A DNA stretch of 64,000 nt from Sabulibacter ruber (GCF_017355955.1 NZ_JAFFID010000001.1:1302001-1366000), one strand, 5' to 3'; positions 1 to 8,617 are shown, counted from the first letter of the stretch. The notes: generated by a model not told the origin, from the sequence alone. Numbers and translations: made by a program.

Positions 1-857
1 AGCACCGAGGTGTTGGTTCCTTTCTCCAGGTCAAAGATTTTGTTGGAGTTGTCGGCTTGGGAGTGGTAAAGCAGTTTGTTGCTGTTGTGGAAGAACGAGA
101 GCCCGGTGGCGTAATCGCCTTTTCCGTTGTTCTTCACCGATTTCACCAGGCTCATGTCTTTGGTGTTGTAGATGCGCAGAATCTCGTCTGCCTGCCCAAA
201 TCCTACCGCCAGGTATTGATCATCGGCACTAATGGCCAGGTCTTTGGGCGTAGCGTAATTGGTGTTGAACATCTGGATCAGTTCCCCGTCTTTGGCGGAG
301 ATAGAATAAATGCGGCTCGCGAACCACACGTAGAACCGGTCACCGCTGTTGCTGAACACAATCCTGGAATCATGGGCGCCAACCCGGGGTTTTCCCACCG
401 GCTGCCAGGTGTCTGTATTGAAAACCCTGACTTCGTTGTTCTGCAGCAATGCCACCAATCGGTTTCCGGCCATGGCCAGGTCTTTCACCGGGGCCGGTAA
501 GCCGTCTAAGCTTTTGACTACCTCCAGGTCGGTGGTCTTCAGGATTTTGATGGTTTTATCATCGCCCCCGGTAACAATGAACTTCCCGTCTTTGGAGTAG
601 GCACAGGCAAGCACTGTTCCTTTGTGCACTTGTTTCAAACTCACGGGGTAATCCTGGGCCACATCCCACAGGTAGAGCATGCCTTTGCTTCCCACAGATA
701 CCAGTCGGTTCCCCTCGGGGGAGAAAGCCGCGTTCTGAAACAGCAGGTCTTCTTCGTGTTTCAGAGAGGCAATGGGCTTGAGTTTGGATTGACTAAACGA
801 TAAGTTGCTGAGTAATAAAAGATTACTTACCAACAATAACGTATACCCTCTTTTCAT
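1..857 (-). CDS. Secreted WD40-repeat protein, C-terminus cut by window edge
   Basis: The minus-strand frame opens at the ATG at 857-855 and runs off the left edge with no stop, giving at least 285 residues. It starts with a signal peptide (MKRGYTLLLVSNLLLL, cleavage near SFSQS), followed by beta-propeller blades. Typical WD-type elements are visible: FSPEGNRLVSVGSKG followed by LYLWD, then YSKDGKFIVTGGDD followed by IKILK, and later ISADDQYLAVGFG. WD40 propellers are scaffolds, so the partner cannot be read from the sequence. The signal peptide puts it outside the cytoplasm. The 250 bp upstream are AT-rich and hold no gene. The long plus-strand frames over it are shadows. Confidence 0.8.
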   Translation of the reverse strand, partial: MKRGYTLLLVSNLLLLSNLSFSQSKLKPIASLKHEEDLLFQNAAFSPEGNRLVSVGSKGMLYLWDVAQDYPVSLKQVHKGTVLACAYSKDGKFIVTGGDDKTIKILKTTDLEVVKSLDGLPAPVKDLAMAGNRLVALLQNNEVRVFNTDTWQPVGKPRVGAHDSRIVFSNSGDRFYVWFASRIYSISAKDGELIQMFNTNYATPKDLAISADDQYLAVGFGQADEILRIYNTKDMSLVKSVKNNGKGDYATGLSFFHNSNKLLYHSQADNSNKIFDLEKGTNTSV

Positions 858-1107
858 CTTCTTTGTATTTAAATTATATAATTTTATATAAAGCAAATCT
901 AAAGAAGCTAACAGAATATAATAGTTTTTAGTTGAAATTAATTTTAAGTAAGAAAGGGTGTTGTAAAAAGCAGTACTCAGTTTAAGCGTGGATTTCATAA
1001 AGTAAGTCAGAAATGTCCCTTCCCTGCCGGGTGAAGGTTTTAATGAATTTGCTGCCTATACGGGTTCAGCCTCCTTTTGGGTATCTTTTAACTGAAAACC
1101 GAAACGG

Positions 1108-1968
1108 TTAGAAGTTGAGCATGGCCGCGTAGACACCGCGCACTACCTCCACCATTTTGTCAAAGTCCAGCTTGTCAATGGTATCTGATTTCTGGTGGTA
1201 ATGCGGGTTCCGGAGGAACGAGGTATCATTGATCATGACGGCCTGGTACCCTTGGGCCCAGTAGTTGCGGTGGTCTGAGAGCGAAACGCCCGGCAGCCCC
1301 GGAGGTGCCGCTATGGACTGCACGTCTATGCGCGAGTGTTCTTTCATAAATTGTTGCACGCGTTGTACCGTGCGCTCCTGCCCTGCCTGGCCCACTACCA
1401 CAATGAAATTACCGGTGCTGGGATAAAGCTTTCTCAAAGACTCATGCGGAAACTCCTGCGAGTTGGGCTTGTCTGTGAAGTAGCCAATCATTTCCAGGCA
1501 GATCATCAGTTTCACGTCTACCTTGTCTTTCTTCATGGACTTGGCGTGTACCGCGCTGCCCATTTTCTCGGTGGCAAAGTAGGGCGGCTCCTCAAAGTTA
1601 AAGGCCACAAAGTCCAGCCGGTGCTTCACCTCGGGCTTTTCCTCGTGCACCATGCGAGCCAGTTCCAACAAACCGGCCACGGCGCTGGCGTTGTCATCGG
1701 CACCGGGCGTGTCATCGCAAACATCGTAATGTGCGCCAATGATCACCCGCTCCCCTTGCTCGGGTCCGTACGAGAGAATAACGTTATCAAAGCCCTGGTG
1801 CAGGGCCTGCTTGCTTACCCTTCCGCTCAGTTTGCAGAATTCGGCCTCAATATAGGCGGCGGCTTTACGCAATGATTCTGGGTGCCCAATGCTACGGGGC
1901 GGGTTTAGGGTGGTGAGGTACTGCACATCGGCGTAGAGTCGGTCGCGTTTTACGGGCATAGCAGACAA
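1108..1968 (-). CDS. M28-family zinc metallopeptidase
   Basis: A 286-residue peptidase of the M28 (aminopeptidase) type that should remove N-terminal residues from peptides with a two-zinc centre. The metal-binding set is visible: H80 in GAHYD, D92 in GADDNAS, the catalytic glutamate pair E126-E127 in FNFEEPPY, an acidic ligand at E159 (CLEM) and H258 in NPHYHQKSDT. No convincing signal peptide is present, so it is probably cytoplasmic. The alternative start MPVKRD four codons in is equally possible. It is a single-gene unit facing left, with the neighbouring outer-membrane protein gene diverging from it. Substrate is unknown. Confidence 0.88.
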   Translation of the reverse strand: MSAMPVKRDRLYADVQYLTTLNPPRSIGHPESLRKAAAYIEAEFCKLSGRVSKQALHQGFDNVILSYGPEQGERVIIGAHYDVCDDTPGADDNASAVAGLLELARMVHEEKPEVKHRLDFVAFNFEEPPYFATEKMGSAVHAKSMKKDKVDVKLMICLEMIGYFTDKPNSQEFPHESLRKLYPSTGNFIVVVGQAGQERTVQRVQQFMKEHSRIDVQSIAAPPGLPGVSLSDHRNYWAQGYQAVMINDTSFLRNPHYHQKSDTIDKLDFDKMVEVVRGVYAAMLNF

Positions 1969-2135
1969 GGTTAGTGAACCCTCCTATGTACTGTTTCCGA
2001 TTGCGGGAGTTGCTAAGCCCGGCAAGAATTAGTACGGTTTATTAGCAGTTATCTACTGCATTTTTCAAGGATAGCCAAGTTATGTTAACCAACTTTTTAA
2101 CGTTCCGTACTCTTAGCTTTCTTCTATTGACACCT

Positions 2136-2918
2136 ATGAAAAAACTTGTACTACTTTTCTCCCTCGGGCTTTTGCAGTTTGGGGCGTACGCCCAGGAATC
2201 TGAACCAGAATTTGAAACCGATAGACCTTCCTTCACAGAAGCATCCAGCGTGGTGCCCCGGGGTTATTACCAACTGGAAACGGGTTTCCAGTACCAGAAA
2301 AAGAAAGTGGACGGATTTGAGCGGAAACAATGGCTCTACCCGCAGGCCCTGCTCCGGATTGGGGTTTTGAAGTCTGCGGAGCTGCGCCTGGAGGCCACTT
2401 TCCGGCAGGATGATTACCGCTCCGGCGAATCTTTGGTGCAGCACCACGAAGGCCTTAGCACCGTACGCGTGGGCACCAAGATAAAGGTGCTGGACTCCCA
2501 GGGCGCCTGGCCCGAAATGTCCCTTTTGGGCATGCTGGAAACCCCTTGGGGACGGGATGCCTTTGAGCCCCGGCAGGTGGTGCCAGAGGTAATGCTGCTG
2601 TTCACCAATAAGATCACCGAAAAAGTGAAGTTCCAGTACAACGCCGGATTCCGCCGCCAAAAAGAAGAGGGCGAAATGGAAAACCAGTTGGAATACAGCG
2701 CTACCCTTACCGGTAAACTAAGCCAGAAATTCATGCTGTTTGCCGAGTTCTTCGGGGATAAACCCAAAGGCAGCCCCGCCGAAAACCAGATAGACGGTGG
2801 AATACAGTTTATGGTGCTGCCCAACCTGCAGTTAGACGCCGTTGTGGGTACCGGCGTTTCTTCCCACGCTCCGGAGATGTTTGCCGGCGGAGGCATCAGC
2901 GTGCGGTTGCCCAGATAG
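2136..2918 (+). CDS. Outer-membrane beta-barrel, phenol MetA-pathway family
   Basis: I chose the ATG at 2136 because it begins a clean signal peptide (MKKLVLLFSLGLLQFGAYAQ). A frame extension to 2082 adds only 18 residues of no character. The 260-residue product has alternating beta-strand patterning and the opening EPEFETDRPSFTEASSVV, which is typical of the putative MetA-pathway of phenol degradation family (PF13557-like). This family is outer-membrane barrel-like and is often misnamed a transporter. The C-terminal residues VRLPR fit a short last strand. The gene converges on the universal stress gene, and the two share the strong hairpin at 3035-3068. Its real substrate is unknown. Confidence 0.7.
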   Translation: MKKLVLLFSLGLLQFGAYAQESEPEFETDRPSFTEASSVVPRGYYQLETGFQYQKKKVDGFERKQWLYPQALLRIGVLKSAELRLEATFRQDDYRSGESLVQHHEGLSTVRVGTKIKVLDSQGAWPEMSLLGMLETPWGRDAFEPRQVVPEVMLLFTNKITEKVKFQYNAGFRRQKEEGEMENQLEYSATLTGKLSQKFMLFAEFFGDKPKGSPAENQIDGGIQFMVLPNLQLDAVVGTGVSSHAPEMFAGGGISVRLPR

Positions 2919-3034
2919 AAACAGATTGTTCAGTCAAAAAACCTGCAGAAACTCTCAACGCCACACAACGGGGTTTTAGGCCTGTTTTCCTGAAAGTAGC
3001 CTGTTTTCAACCTTGGGTTCTGCAAAAGTTCTAA

Positions 3035-3068
3035 AACAGGAAAAGCGGCAATAGCCGCTTTTCCTGTT
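3035..3068. terminator. Bidirectional terminator
   Basis: A perfect 15-bp stem, AACAGGAAAAGCGGC with loop AATA, lies between the convergent genes at 2136-2918 (+) and 3090-3944 (-). T and A tracts on the two sides let it serve both strands. Just upstream (about 2978-3010) lies one copy of the intergenic palindrome family discussed in the findings. Confidence 0.85.
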
Positions 3069-3089
3069 TATTGCAAGTAAGTTCAAAAC

Positions 3090-3944
3090 TTAGTCTGCGT
3101 CTGCGTGCAGCACCAGCAACGGGAGCTTGGTCTGGTAGGTCATTTTCTCGGCCAAGCTCATGCCAAACAGGTCTTTGAAGAAGTTGCGGCGCTTTTTCAG
3201 GATAGCCAGCATGTTGCTGTGCGTACGGCTCAGGTAATCTTTGAGGCCCGTGTCTTTCTCTGGATGCACAATTTCCTGAAAATGCACCGGAAACCCGTTG
3301 AGTTCGTTTGTGAGGCGGTCAATAAAGGTCTGGGCTTTCCGGGATTCGTCTGAGCCGGTGTGTTTGGTGACGTGCACCACTTCCACCTCGGCCTGGAAAG
3401 CGGTTGCCAGCGCAATCACCTGGCCTATGGCTCTGGAGTCCTCGGGTTGGTAATCAGAGGCATACACAATGCGGTGGATATCTGGATACGTGGCGTTGTG
3501 CGGAATGGCCAGCACCGGGCATTTCACCTGGGAGATCACGCTTTCGGTATTGCTGCCAATCATGATTTCTTCCAGGGTATTGCCACCGCCGTTGGTGCCC
3601 AACACAATGAAGTCATAGCCTTCTTCCTTGACCAACCGTTCCACGGCATCGGCCAGAAACGCCTCATGCACTTTAGAATCGGTGACAAAAGTGGCCCCGC
3701 CCACTTCGCCAAACAGGTTTTGCAGGTGCATGGACAAGGAGTGCAGTTTATCAGAGGCTTTGCGACGCTGTTCATCCAGCACCTGGCTGGCCATCAAGGC
3801 AGATTCAGTGGTGTCCATCACGGGCAAGTGCAGCACGTGCAGCAAGGTAAGGGACGAGCCGGTCCGTTGGGCTATATGGGCGGCATACTCGGCCGCTTTG
3901 TTTGAGGTCTTAGAGAAATCTACAGGACAAAGGATCTTTTTCAT
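3090..3944 (-). CDS. Tandem universal stress protein (two UspA domains)
   Basis: The preferred start is the internal ATG that gives MKKILCPVDFSKTSNKAAEYA, the standard UspA opening; a start three codons earlier is possible. The 284-residue protein holds two Usp domains: residues about 1-145, with the nucleotide-loop-like GTNGGGNTLEEIMIGSNTESVI and VKCPVLAIP, and about 150-280, with IVYASDYQPEDSRAI and LPLLVLHAD. The second domain lacks a clear ATP-binding GxGGG loop, so it may be non-binding. Usp proteins act in the cytoplasm during starvation and stress. The gene converges on the upstream barrel gene and is followed by a SpoIIAA-like gene on the same strand about 100 bp upstream of its start. 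Confidence 0.88.
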   Translation of the reverse strand: MKKILCPVDFSKTSNKAAEYAAHIAQRTGSSLTLLHVLHLPVMDTTESALMASQVLDEQRRKASDKLHSLSMHLQNLFGEVGGATFVTDSKVHEAFLADAVERLVKEEGYDFIVLGTNGGGNTLEEIMIGSNTESVISQVKCPVLAIPHNATYPDIHRIVYASDYQPEDSRAIGQVIALATAFQAEVEVVHVTKHTGSDESRKAQTFIDRLTNELNGFPVHFQEIVHPEKDTGLKDYLSRTHSNMLAILKKRRNFFKDLFGMSLAEKMTYQTKLPLLVLHADAD

Positions 3945-4049
3945 AGTTCGCAAGGCTTATGGGTGGCATTCAGTATAAACACCGGTTACCTTACAAAACG
4001 GACAATATAGTACTTTGGTTATACTTCAGGACGTGAACCGCAGGGCCGC

Positions 4050-4448
4050 TTACTTCACCCGAAGGTCAGACAACCAGGCTTCCGCATCGGCGGGATCATC
4101 GAAAATATTGAGCGGAATGTTGCTTTCCCGGGCCATGGCAATGGCTTGCTCACTGCCCGGGTTGTTTAGTTCATGGATCTCGGCCAACTGGGAAATACCG
4201 GCTTCCACCGTTAGTCTCTGCGCCTGCACGTGCATTTGCTGCACCGCCATGGGGGCTTCCTCCATCTCGCGCAAGTCTGCCAGCACGGCAAATCCGGGCC
4301 TTACCAATGCCAGTGCCTCTTTCAGATGCGAAAGATACTGGGCTATCTCCTCCCCGCCGGGCCAAATACCCGTGATGGCCATGTAAATAGTATTCTTGGC
4401 TGGGTCTACTCTGAACAGGTAGAAGCCATTATTGGCGATAGTAACCAT
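4050..4448 (-). CDS. SpoIIAA/STAS-like protein
   Basis: A 132-residue soluble protein. Its pattern FRVDPAKNTIYMAITG, then FAVLADLREMEE and a helix-rich segment with a strand at ISQLAEIHEL, resembles the SpoIIAA-like/STAS fold. In this family the pattern is a beta-strand pair, the turn (I/V)L.D, then helices. No catalytic residues are apparent. It may act as a small regulatory or lipid-binding domain, but this is inferred from fold resemblance alone. It sits between the Usp gene and an uncharacterised gene with the same orientation, but spacing of about 100 bp on each side argues against a tight operon. Confidence 0.55.
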   Translation of the reverse strand: MVTIANNGFYLFRVDPAKNTIYMAITGIWPGGEEIAQYLSHLKEALALVRPGFAVLADLREMEEAPMAVQQMHVQAQRLTVEAGISQLAEIHELNNPGSEQAIAMARESNIPLNIFDDPADAEAWLSDLRVK

Positions 4449-4572
4449 AGCAGTGTTAACTGATACTGCAGAAGCAACCCTTCCAGAGCGGGGGAAATTG
4501 AAGAGAGGCAGTAATATTCCTTAATTACTTAAATTTAAGGAATATACGGCATTTCCCAAAGTATGATCACCT

Positions 4573-5646
4573 TTATAATTTACTATTTTGCATATTAAAC
4601 TTCTTCACTTCTTCCCAGGTCCACCGCTTCCTGGGTGCTACTCCAGAAAATGTATTCTGCAAATATTGGGTTACCCTGAAAACCAGTTCTTCTGAGGAGA
4701 TAGATGAAGAATATATCTCCCGTTCCTGGGGGTTTCCATACCGCTGCGCCTTGCTTAACCGCTTTCCATTCAGGCGCAATAAAGGCCCGGTATCGGTGAT
4801 GCCATCGGCAGACCAGGTAAGCCCGGAGGATTCAACTTCATTGAGAAGTTGGGCCAGAACCCGCAGATCTGGTCGTGGCAGTACGGGCCGGCTTTCCAGA
4901 TCAACCCAGGTAGTGTACTTGCACTCCAGTTCATACCGCTGCCCTGAGTACATGGAAAGCACAATATCAAACCCGGTGGTGTGGCTGAACAAGGCATAGT
5001 AATGCACCGGCTCTGTGGTTTCCACTACCACCAGGCCCAACTCAGGATATTGTATTCTTCTGGTTGAACCGCTATGTATTTGGCTATACCCTCGCTTTAC
5101 CTCTTCTACTTCCTGCTCCCACACAGATTTGAACAATTCAGGATTTTGCAACACTTCTATGAATTGAGCCAGGAAATAGTGGAATTTAGGGATAGAGGCG
5201 ATAACCTCGTTCTCTTCCAGGTCCTCGGCCCCGAAGGGCGGATAGAACCGGGCTTTCTCTTCGGCATTGATCCAACACACCAGTTTCAGGGCTTTTTCGG
5301 CAAAAGGAGCCTGTAAATCCAACTCCCGGAAGTCGCCGATCACTGCCATCTGCCGCAGGGTTTCCTCGTGCTCCAGGGCCAGCTCTGGGTTCTGCAATGC
5401 CCAAATGCCCACCAGCGCGTCTATGTCAAAATGGTTGGCGGTAACATAGCGGTACTTCGCCAGATCGGGCCAGTTTTGTTTGAGGGCTTGCAGCACCATG
5501 CCTGCGCTGGTGTCTTCCCTGAGTTCCGGAGGGGTTGGGGCTTCCCGCCAATGCGACAAGACCAACCCGTTGGGGTGAAAACTGTCTACTACTACTGCCG
5601 GGGTCTTTTTTACCTGGGGGAAAGGAAGATACTCAAACGAATGCAT
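4573..5646 (-). CDS. Conserved hypothetical protein with DHH-like motif
   Basis: A 357-residue soluble protein that I do not recognise with certainty. Near residues 71-80 it has NHFDIDALVG, which resembles the metal-binding DHxDxD-type motif of DHH phosphoesterases (with N for D), and it is followed by a helical stretch and mixed alpha/beta sequence. The C-terminal part has a basic tryptophan-containing tail (RKRWTWEEVKKFN). The start at MHSFEYLPF is the first ATG after a short leader. No signal peptide or membrane segments are visible. No neighbour gives a functional clue. Confidence 0.55.
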   Translation of the reverse strand: MHSFEYLPFPQVKKTPAVVVDSFHPNGLVLSHWREAPTPPELREDTSAGMVLQALKQNWPDLAKYRYVTANHFDIDALVGIWALQNPELALEHEETLRQMAVIGDFRELDLQAPFAEKALKLVCWINAEEKARFYPPFGAEDLEENEVIASIPKFHYFLAQFIEVLQNPELFKSVWEQEVEEVKRGYSQIHSGSTRRIQYPELGLVVVETTEPVHYYALFSHTTGFDIVLSMYSGQRYELECKYTTWVDLESRPVLPRPDLRVLAQLLNEVESSGLTWSADGITDTGPLLRLNGKRLSKAQRYGNPQEREIYSSSISSEELVFRVTQYLQNTFSGVAPRKRWTWEEVKKFNMQNSKL

Positions 5647-5756
5647 GATTCTGGTGCTAGTAGGTATACGTTACGGGAAAGCCTGCTCCTGTGATGACCG
5701 AAGCTTTGGTTTAAGGTTGTTTTGCCTGAAACAGCCTGTAAACGCAAACCTACTCT

Positions 5757-6065
5757 TTATTTCCGTTTTCCGCGCCGGTTGGTGATTTTGTCTAGCCGTT
5801 TAGTGCGCACCCAGTTCAGGTATTTCTGCAGTCCCTCAGATTCGCGCAGGGCCGGAATGGAGTTGTAGAGCACCGCCAGTTCTTTGTTGGAATACGTGAG
5901 GTGCACCGTGCTGTGGCAGGGCTGGCAAAGGGGCGCGGTGGGGCCGTGCCTCCCTCCTTCCTCGCGCGGAATGAGGTGGTGTAAGGTGGTGAAACCCACC
6001 TCCCGTTCGCACAACGCGCACACCGGATCTGCACTTTCTTCTTTTTTCTTCCTTTTTCTGGCCAT
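5757..6065 (-). CDS. HNH endonuclease family protein
   Basis: A compact 102-residue protein with the HNH core: CALC near residue 16, LHHLIPREEGG, then LCQPCHSTVH. The two CxxC pairs should hold structural zinc, and the HH/H residues form the beta-beta-alpha metal finger. Both termini are highly basic (MARKRKKKEE and NRRGKRK), suiting DNA binding. Solitary small HNH proteins of this type are common in Bacteroidota and most have no assigned role. The gene diverges from the MFS transporter gene at 6180, with about 115 bp between them. No restriction or phage genes are nearby. Confidence 0.8.
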   Translation of the reverse strand: MARKRKKKEESADPVCALCEREVGFTTLHHLIPREEGGRHGPTAPLCQPCHSTVHLTYSNKELAVLYNSIPALRESEGLQKYLNWVRTKRLDKITNRRGKRK

Positions 6066-6179
6066 TGTTCTACCTGCAACTAACGCTTCTCCTGGCGCTG
6101 GCTGTCGTGGATAGACAAACCTAGCCGGTTGTGCGCCGTAAAGCTTTTTTCCGGCTTATGCCTTCTAGTACAGACACCT

Positions 6180-7409
6180 ATGGCTGCACCATCTCCAATT
6201 ACGTCCCAGGCTACCGTTCCTGCTCTCAGGGAAAGTTGGCTGCTTTTTATTCTGGCGGCTATCCAGTTTACGCACATCATGGACTTTGTGATCATGATGC
6301 CGCTGGGCCCCCAGTTGATGCGGGTTTTTCAGATCAGCCCGCGCGAGTTCGGTTTTCTGGTATCGGCGTACACGTTCAGCGCCGCCATTTCGGGTGTGCT
6401 CAGCGCCTTCTTCATTGACCGGTTTGACCGCAAGAGTGCCTTACTGGGTTTGTACCTGGGCTTCACGCTTGGTACGTTTGCCTGTGCGCTGGCCCCCACG
6501 TTCAGCTTCTTACTTATTGCGCGGGTACTGGCCGGTGCCTTCGGTGGCGTTTTAGGTGCCCTGGTGCTGGCCATCATCGGCGACTCCATCCCCGAGGAAA
6601 GGCGCGGTGCGGCAACCGGCCGGGTGATGGCGGCATTCTCGGTGGCATCCATCGGGGGGATTCCGGTGGGCTTGTACCTGGCCAGTCATGCCAGTTGGCA
6701 TGCGCCTTTCTATCTCCTGACGGGCCTGAGTGTGCTGGTTCTGTTTTTAACCTGGCGAATGCTCCCTCCCATGCGGCAACACCTGTTGCAACACGTTCCC
6801 CAGCATCCGGCCAAGGTACTGCTCACTATCTTCAGCCAGCCTAATTGCCTGTGGGCATTCGTTTTAATGGTAACGCTTTCCCTGGCGGGCTTCACGGTGG
6901 TACCTTTTCTGAGCCCCTACATGGTAGCCAATGTGGGCTTTGAGGAAGCCGAGCTGAGCTATATTTACTTATTTGGGGGCTTGGCTACCGTAGTAACCTC
7001 CCAGATGGCCGGACGGCTTTCGGACCGGTTTGGAAAAAAGAGGGTGTTTCAGTTAGCGGCTTTGGTTTCCGTTATTCCCATCCTGGTGGTAACGCACCTG
7101 ACCCGGGTACCCCACTGGCAGGCGTTTGTGGTGACTACCTTCTTCTTTATCTTTTTCGGGGCGAGGTTTGTGCCGGCCATGTCTCTCATCACCTCCAGCG
7201 TGGAACCCCGCCTGCGCGGCTCCTTCATGAGCGTGAACTCATCGGTGCAGCAACTGGCCTCCGGGTTAGCCGCTTTTCTTTCCGGCTTGGTAATCACCAA
7301 CGCCCCCGGCTCCCAGGAACTGCTCCATTTCGGAACGGTAGGTATCATTGCCACGGTCTTCACCTTTGTTTCCATGGGCGTAGTGATGAAGCTTCGGCAG
7401 GTGAGCTAA
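6180..7409 (+). CDS. MFS transporter, DHA1-like
   Basis: I place the start at the ATG at 6180 (MAAPSPITSQ). A start at 6129 would add 17 uncharacteristic residues. The 409-residue product has about 12 hydrophobic segments. The classic MFS loop-2 motif is visible as FIDRFDRKSALLG, with a second version GRLSDRFGKKRVF after segment 7, and the proline/glycine-rich helix GDSIPEERRGAATGR lies between. This fits a proton-coupled drug or metabolite exporter of the DHA1 group in the inner membrane. The substrate cannot be read. The gene is monocistronic and ends about 60 bp before a hairpin terminator. Confidence 0.85.
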   Translation: MAAPSPITSQATVPALRESWLLFILAAIQFTHIMDFVIMMPLGPQLMRVFQISPREFGFLVSAYTFSAAISGVLSAFFIDRFDRKSALLGLYLGFTLGTFACALAPTFSFLLIARVLAGAFGGVLGALVLAIIGDSIPEERRGAATGRVMAAFSVASIGGIPVGLYLASHASWHAPFYLLTGLSVLVLFLTWRMLPPMRQHLLQHVPQHPAKVLLTIFSQPNCLWAFVLMVTLSLAGFTVVPFLSPYMVANVGFEEAELSYIYLFGGLATVVTSQMAGRLSDRFGKKRVFQLAALVSVIPILVVTHLTRVPHWQAFVVTTFFFIFFGARFVPAMSLITSSVEPRLRGSFMSVNSSVQQLASGLAAFLSGLVITNAPGSQELLHFGTVGIIATVFTFVSMGVVMKLRQVS

Positions 7410-7414
7410 CCAGT

Positions 7415-7445
7415 AGTTCTGAGTCTTGAGTCTTGAGTTCTGAGT
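7415..7445 (+). repeat. Left copy of 31-bp inverted repeat flanking lolD
   Basis: The 31 bases at 7415-7445 are built from direct GAGTCTTGAGT-type units bracketed by AGTTCTGAGT at each end. They recur as the reverse complement at 8509-8539 with 29 of 31 identities. The copy lies between the MFS stop and a hairpin terminator. Confidence 0.8.
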
Positions 7446-7470
7446 CTAGCTACCTAGTCTAAAAGATTGA

Positions 7471-7517
7471 AAGCCGATTAGGGCTTGTTTTCAGAAAACA
7501 GGCGCTAATCGGCTTTT
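7471..7517. terminator. Terminator between MFS gene and lolD
   Basis: The stem AAGCCGATTAG is paired with CTAATCGGCTT. Its interior is a copy of the intergenic palindrome family (GGCTTGTTTTC with GAAAACAGGC), and a short T run follows. It lies between convergent genes and probably serves both. Confidence 0.75.
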
Positions 7518-7543
7518 CTGGTTAGTAGAAACTTAATTGAATT

Positions 7544-8230
7544 CTAGACCTCTTCCGGCTGCAGCAAGAACCCATCTTTCATGGTGAGTTTGCGGTCGGC
7601 CATGTCGGCGAGGGCGGGGTTGTGGGTCACTAACACAAAAGTCTGGCCCAGGTCCTGGCGGAGTTTGAAGAAGATCTGGTGCAGTTCCTCGGCGTTTTTG
7701 GAGTCCAGGTTTCCGCTGGGCTCATCAGCAAAGATCAGCTTGGGCGAGTTAATGAGGGCGCGGGCCACGGCGGTGCGTTGCTGTTCTCCCCCGCTCATCT
7801 CTGAGGGTTTGTGGTCCAGGCGGTGGCCCAGGTTCAGCATCTGGAGCAGCTCGCGGGCGCGGGTTTCCACTTCTTTCTCAGGACGGTCAGCTAAAAAACC
7901 GGGCAGGCTCACGTTTTCCAACGCAGAGAACTCGGGCAGCAGGTTGTGGAACTGGAAGATGAACCCAATGTTGCGGTTTCTGAACCGGGCCACCTCTTTG
8001 TTGCTCATCCCCGATATTTTCTGGCCGTGCAGGTACACCTCGCCGGAGTCTGGCGTGTCCAAAGTGCCAAGCAGATGCAGCAGGGTACTTTTACCGGCAC
8101 CAGAGGCCCCTACAATGGAAACCACTTCGGCTTCGCCGATGGTTAAGTCAATTCCTTTGAGCACGGGCAGTTTCCCGTACGATTTATGCAGCCCACGGGC
8201 CTCCAATAAAACTGGTTTCTCTATACTCAT
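7544..8230 (-). CDS. lolD: Lipoprotein-release ABC transporter ATP-binding protein LolD
   Basis: A 228-residue ABC ATPase of the LolD/MacB-like group. Visible motifs are Walker A GASGAGKST (residues 41-49), the Q-loop in IFQFHNLLPEF (Q93), the signature MSGGEQQR (from residue 145) and Walker B LIFADEP with the catalytic glutamate at E170. The NLLPEFSALENV stretch after the Q-loop is typical of LolD. In Gram-negative bacteria LolD with LolC/E extracts mature lipoproteins from the inner membrane. No permease partner is adjacent, which is common in Bacteroidota, where lolD stands alone. The gene is bracketed by inverted 31-bp repeats. A MacB-like role cannot be excluded. Confidence 0.85.
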   Translation of the reverse strand: MSIEKPVLLEARGLHKSYGKLPVLKGIDLTIGEAEVVSIVGASGAGKSTLLHLLGTLDTPDSGEVYLHGQKISGMSNKEVARFRNRNIGFIFQFHNLLPEFSALENVSLPGFLADRPEKEVETRARELLQMLNLGHRLDHKPSEMSGGEQQRTAVARALINSPKLIFADEPSGNLDSKNAEELHQIFFKLRQDLGQTFVLVTHNPALADMADRKLTMKDGFLLQPEEV

Positions 8231-8315
8231 GTATTACAAAACAAAAACGAAGGGACGGTAATTGCAAACGGTTGGCTTGTTTGCATGAAACGAAGCATCC
8301 CATTTAAAGTTAACC

Positions 8316-8345
8316 GTAGCGGCGTTACACCGTAACGCCGTGGTG
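8316..8345 (+). repeat. Palindromic REP-like element, copy 1
   Basis: GTAGCGGCG followed by an eight-base insertion (TTACACCG) and then TAACGCCGTGGTG. Without the insertion it is the exact reverse complement of 8428-8449. Confidence 0.7.
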
Positions 8346-8427
8346 GAGGTTCCGATTACATACCCTTAGCAGAAGGTGCTGTATCAAAGCCAAGAAGATG
8401 GGGAGCTGAGCTTAGATAGTTCCATAG

Positions 8428-8449
8428 CACCACGGCGTTACGCCGCTAC
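8428..8449 (-). repeat. Palindromic REP-like element, copy 2
   Basis: 22 bases, starting CACCACGGCG and ending CGCCGCTAC, inverted relative to copy 1. The inner GCGGCGTAACGCCGC unit is itself a near-perfect palindrome, so single-stranded DNA or RNA would fold. Confidence 0.7.
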
Positions 8450-8508
8450 ATTTGGCCAATTCTCCGAAATACAGGTCATAAATGGAGCATCACCTTCACT
8501 GAATATTC

Positions 8509-8539
8509 ACTCAGAACTTAAGACTCAGGACTCAGAACT
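8509..8539 (-). repeat. Right copy of 31-bp inverted repeat flanking lolD
   Basis: Reverse complement of 7415-7445 with two mismatches. It lies about 1.06 kb away, on the other side of lolD and the REP-like pair. Confidence 0.8.
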
Positions 8540-8559
8540 AACCGCAAAGCGGTGTCTGC

Positions 8560-8590
8560 TTTGAAAAGTTAGCCGTATCTCTTACTTTCG
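8560..8590 (+). promoter_or_regulatory. Bacteroidota-type promoter of sucC
   Basis: TTTG at 8560-8563 and TACTTTCG at 8583-8590 are separated by 19 bp, as in the Bacteroidota sigma-A promoter (-33 TTTG, -7 TAnnTTTG, one mismatch). The predicted start of transcription lies near 8597, about 20 bases before the sucC ATG. Confidence 0.65.
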
Positions 8591-8617
8591 TGCACCTAAT
8601 AACATCAACCTAACCTC

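Larger units (their letters stand above)
8231..8617. other. Repeat-rich intergenic region upstream of lolD and sucC
   Basis: The 387 bases hold no credible gene. They contain an inverted pair of palindromic elements based on GTAGCGGCG / TAACGCCGTGGTG (8316-8345 and 8428-8449), the right copy of the 31-bp inverted repeat (8509-8539), a small ACCGCAAAGCGGT hairpin at about 8540-8552, and the sucC promoter. Confidence 0.7.
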
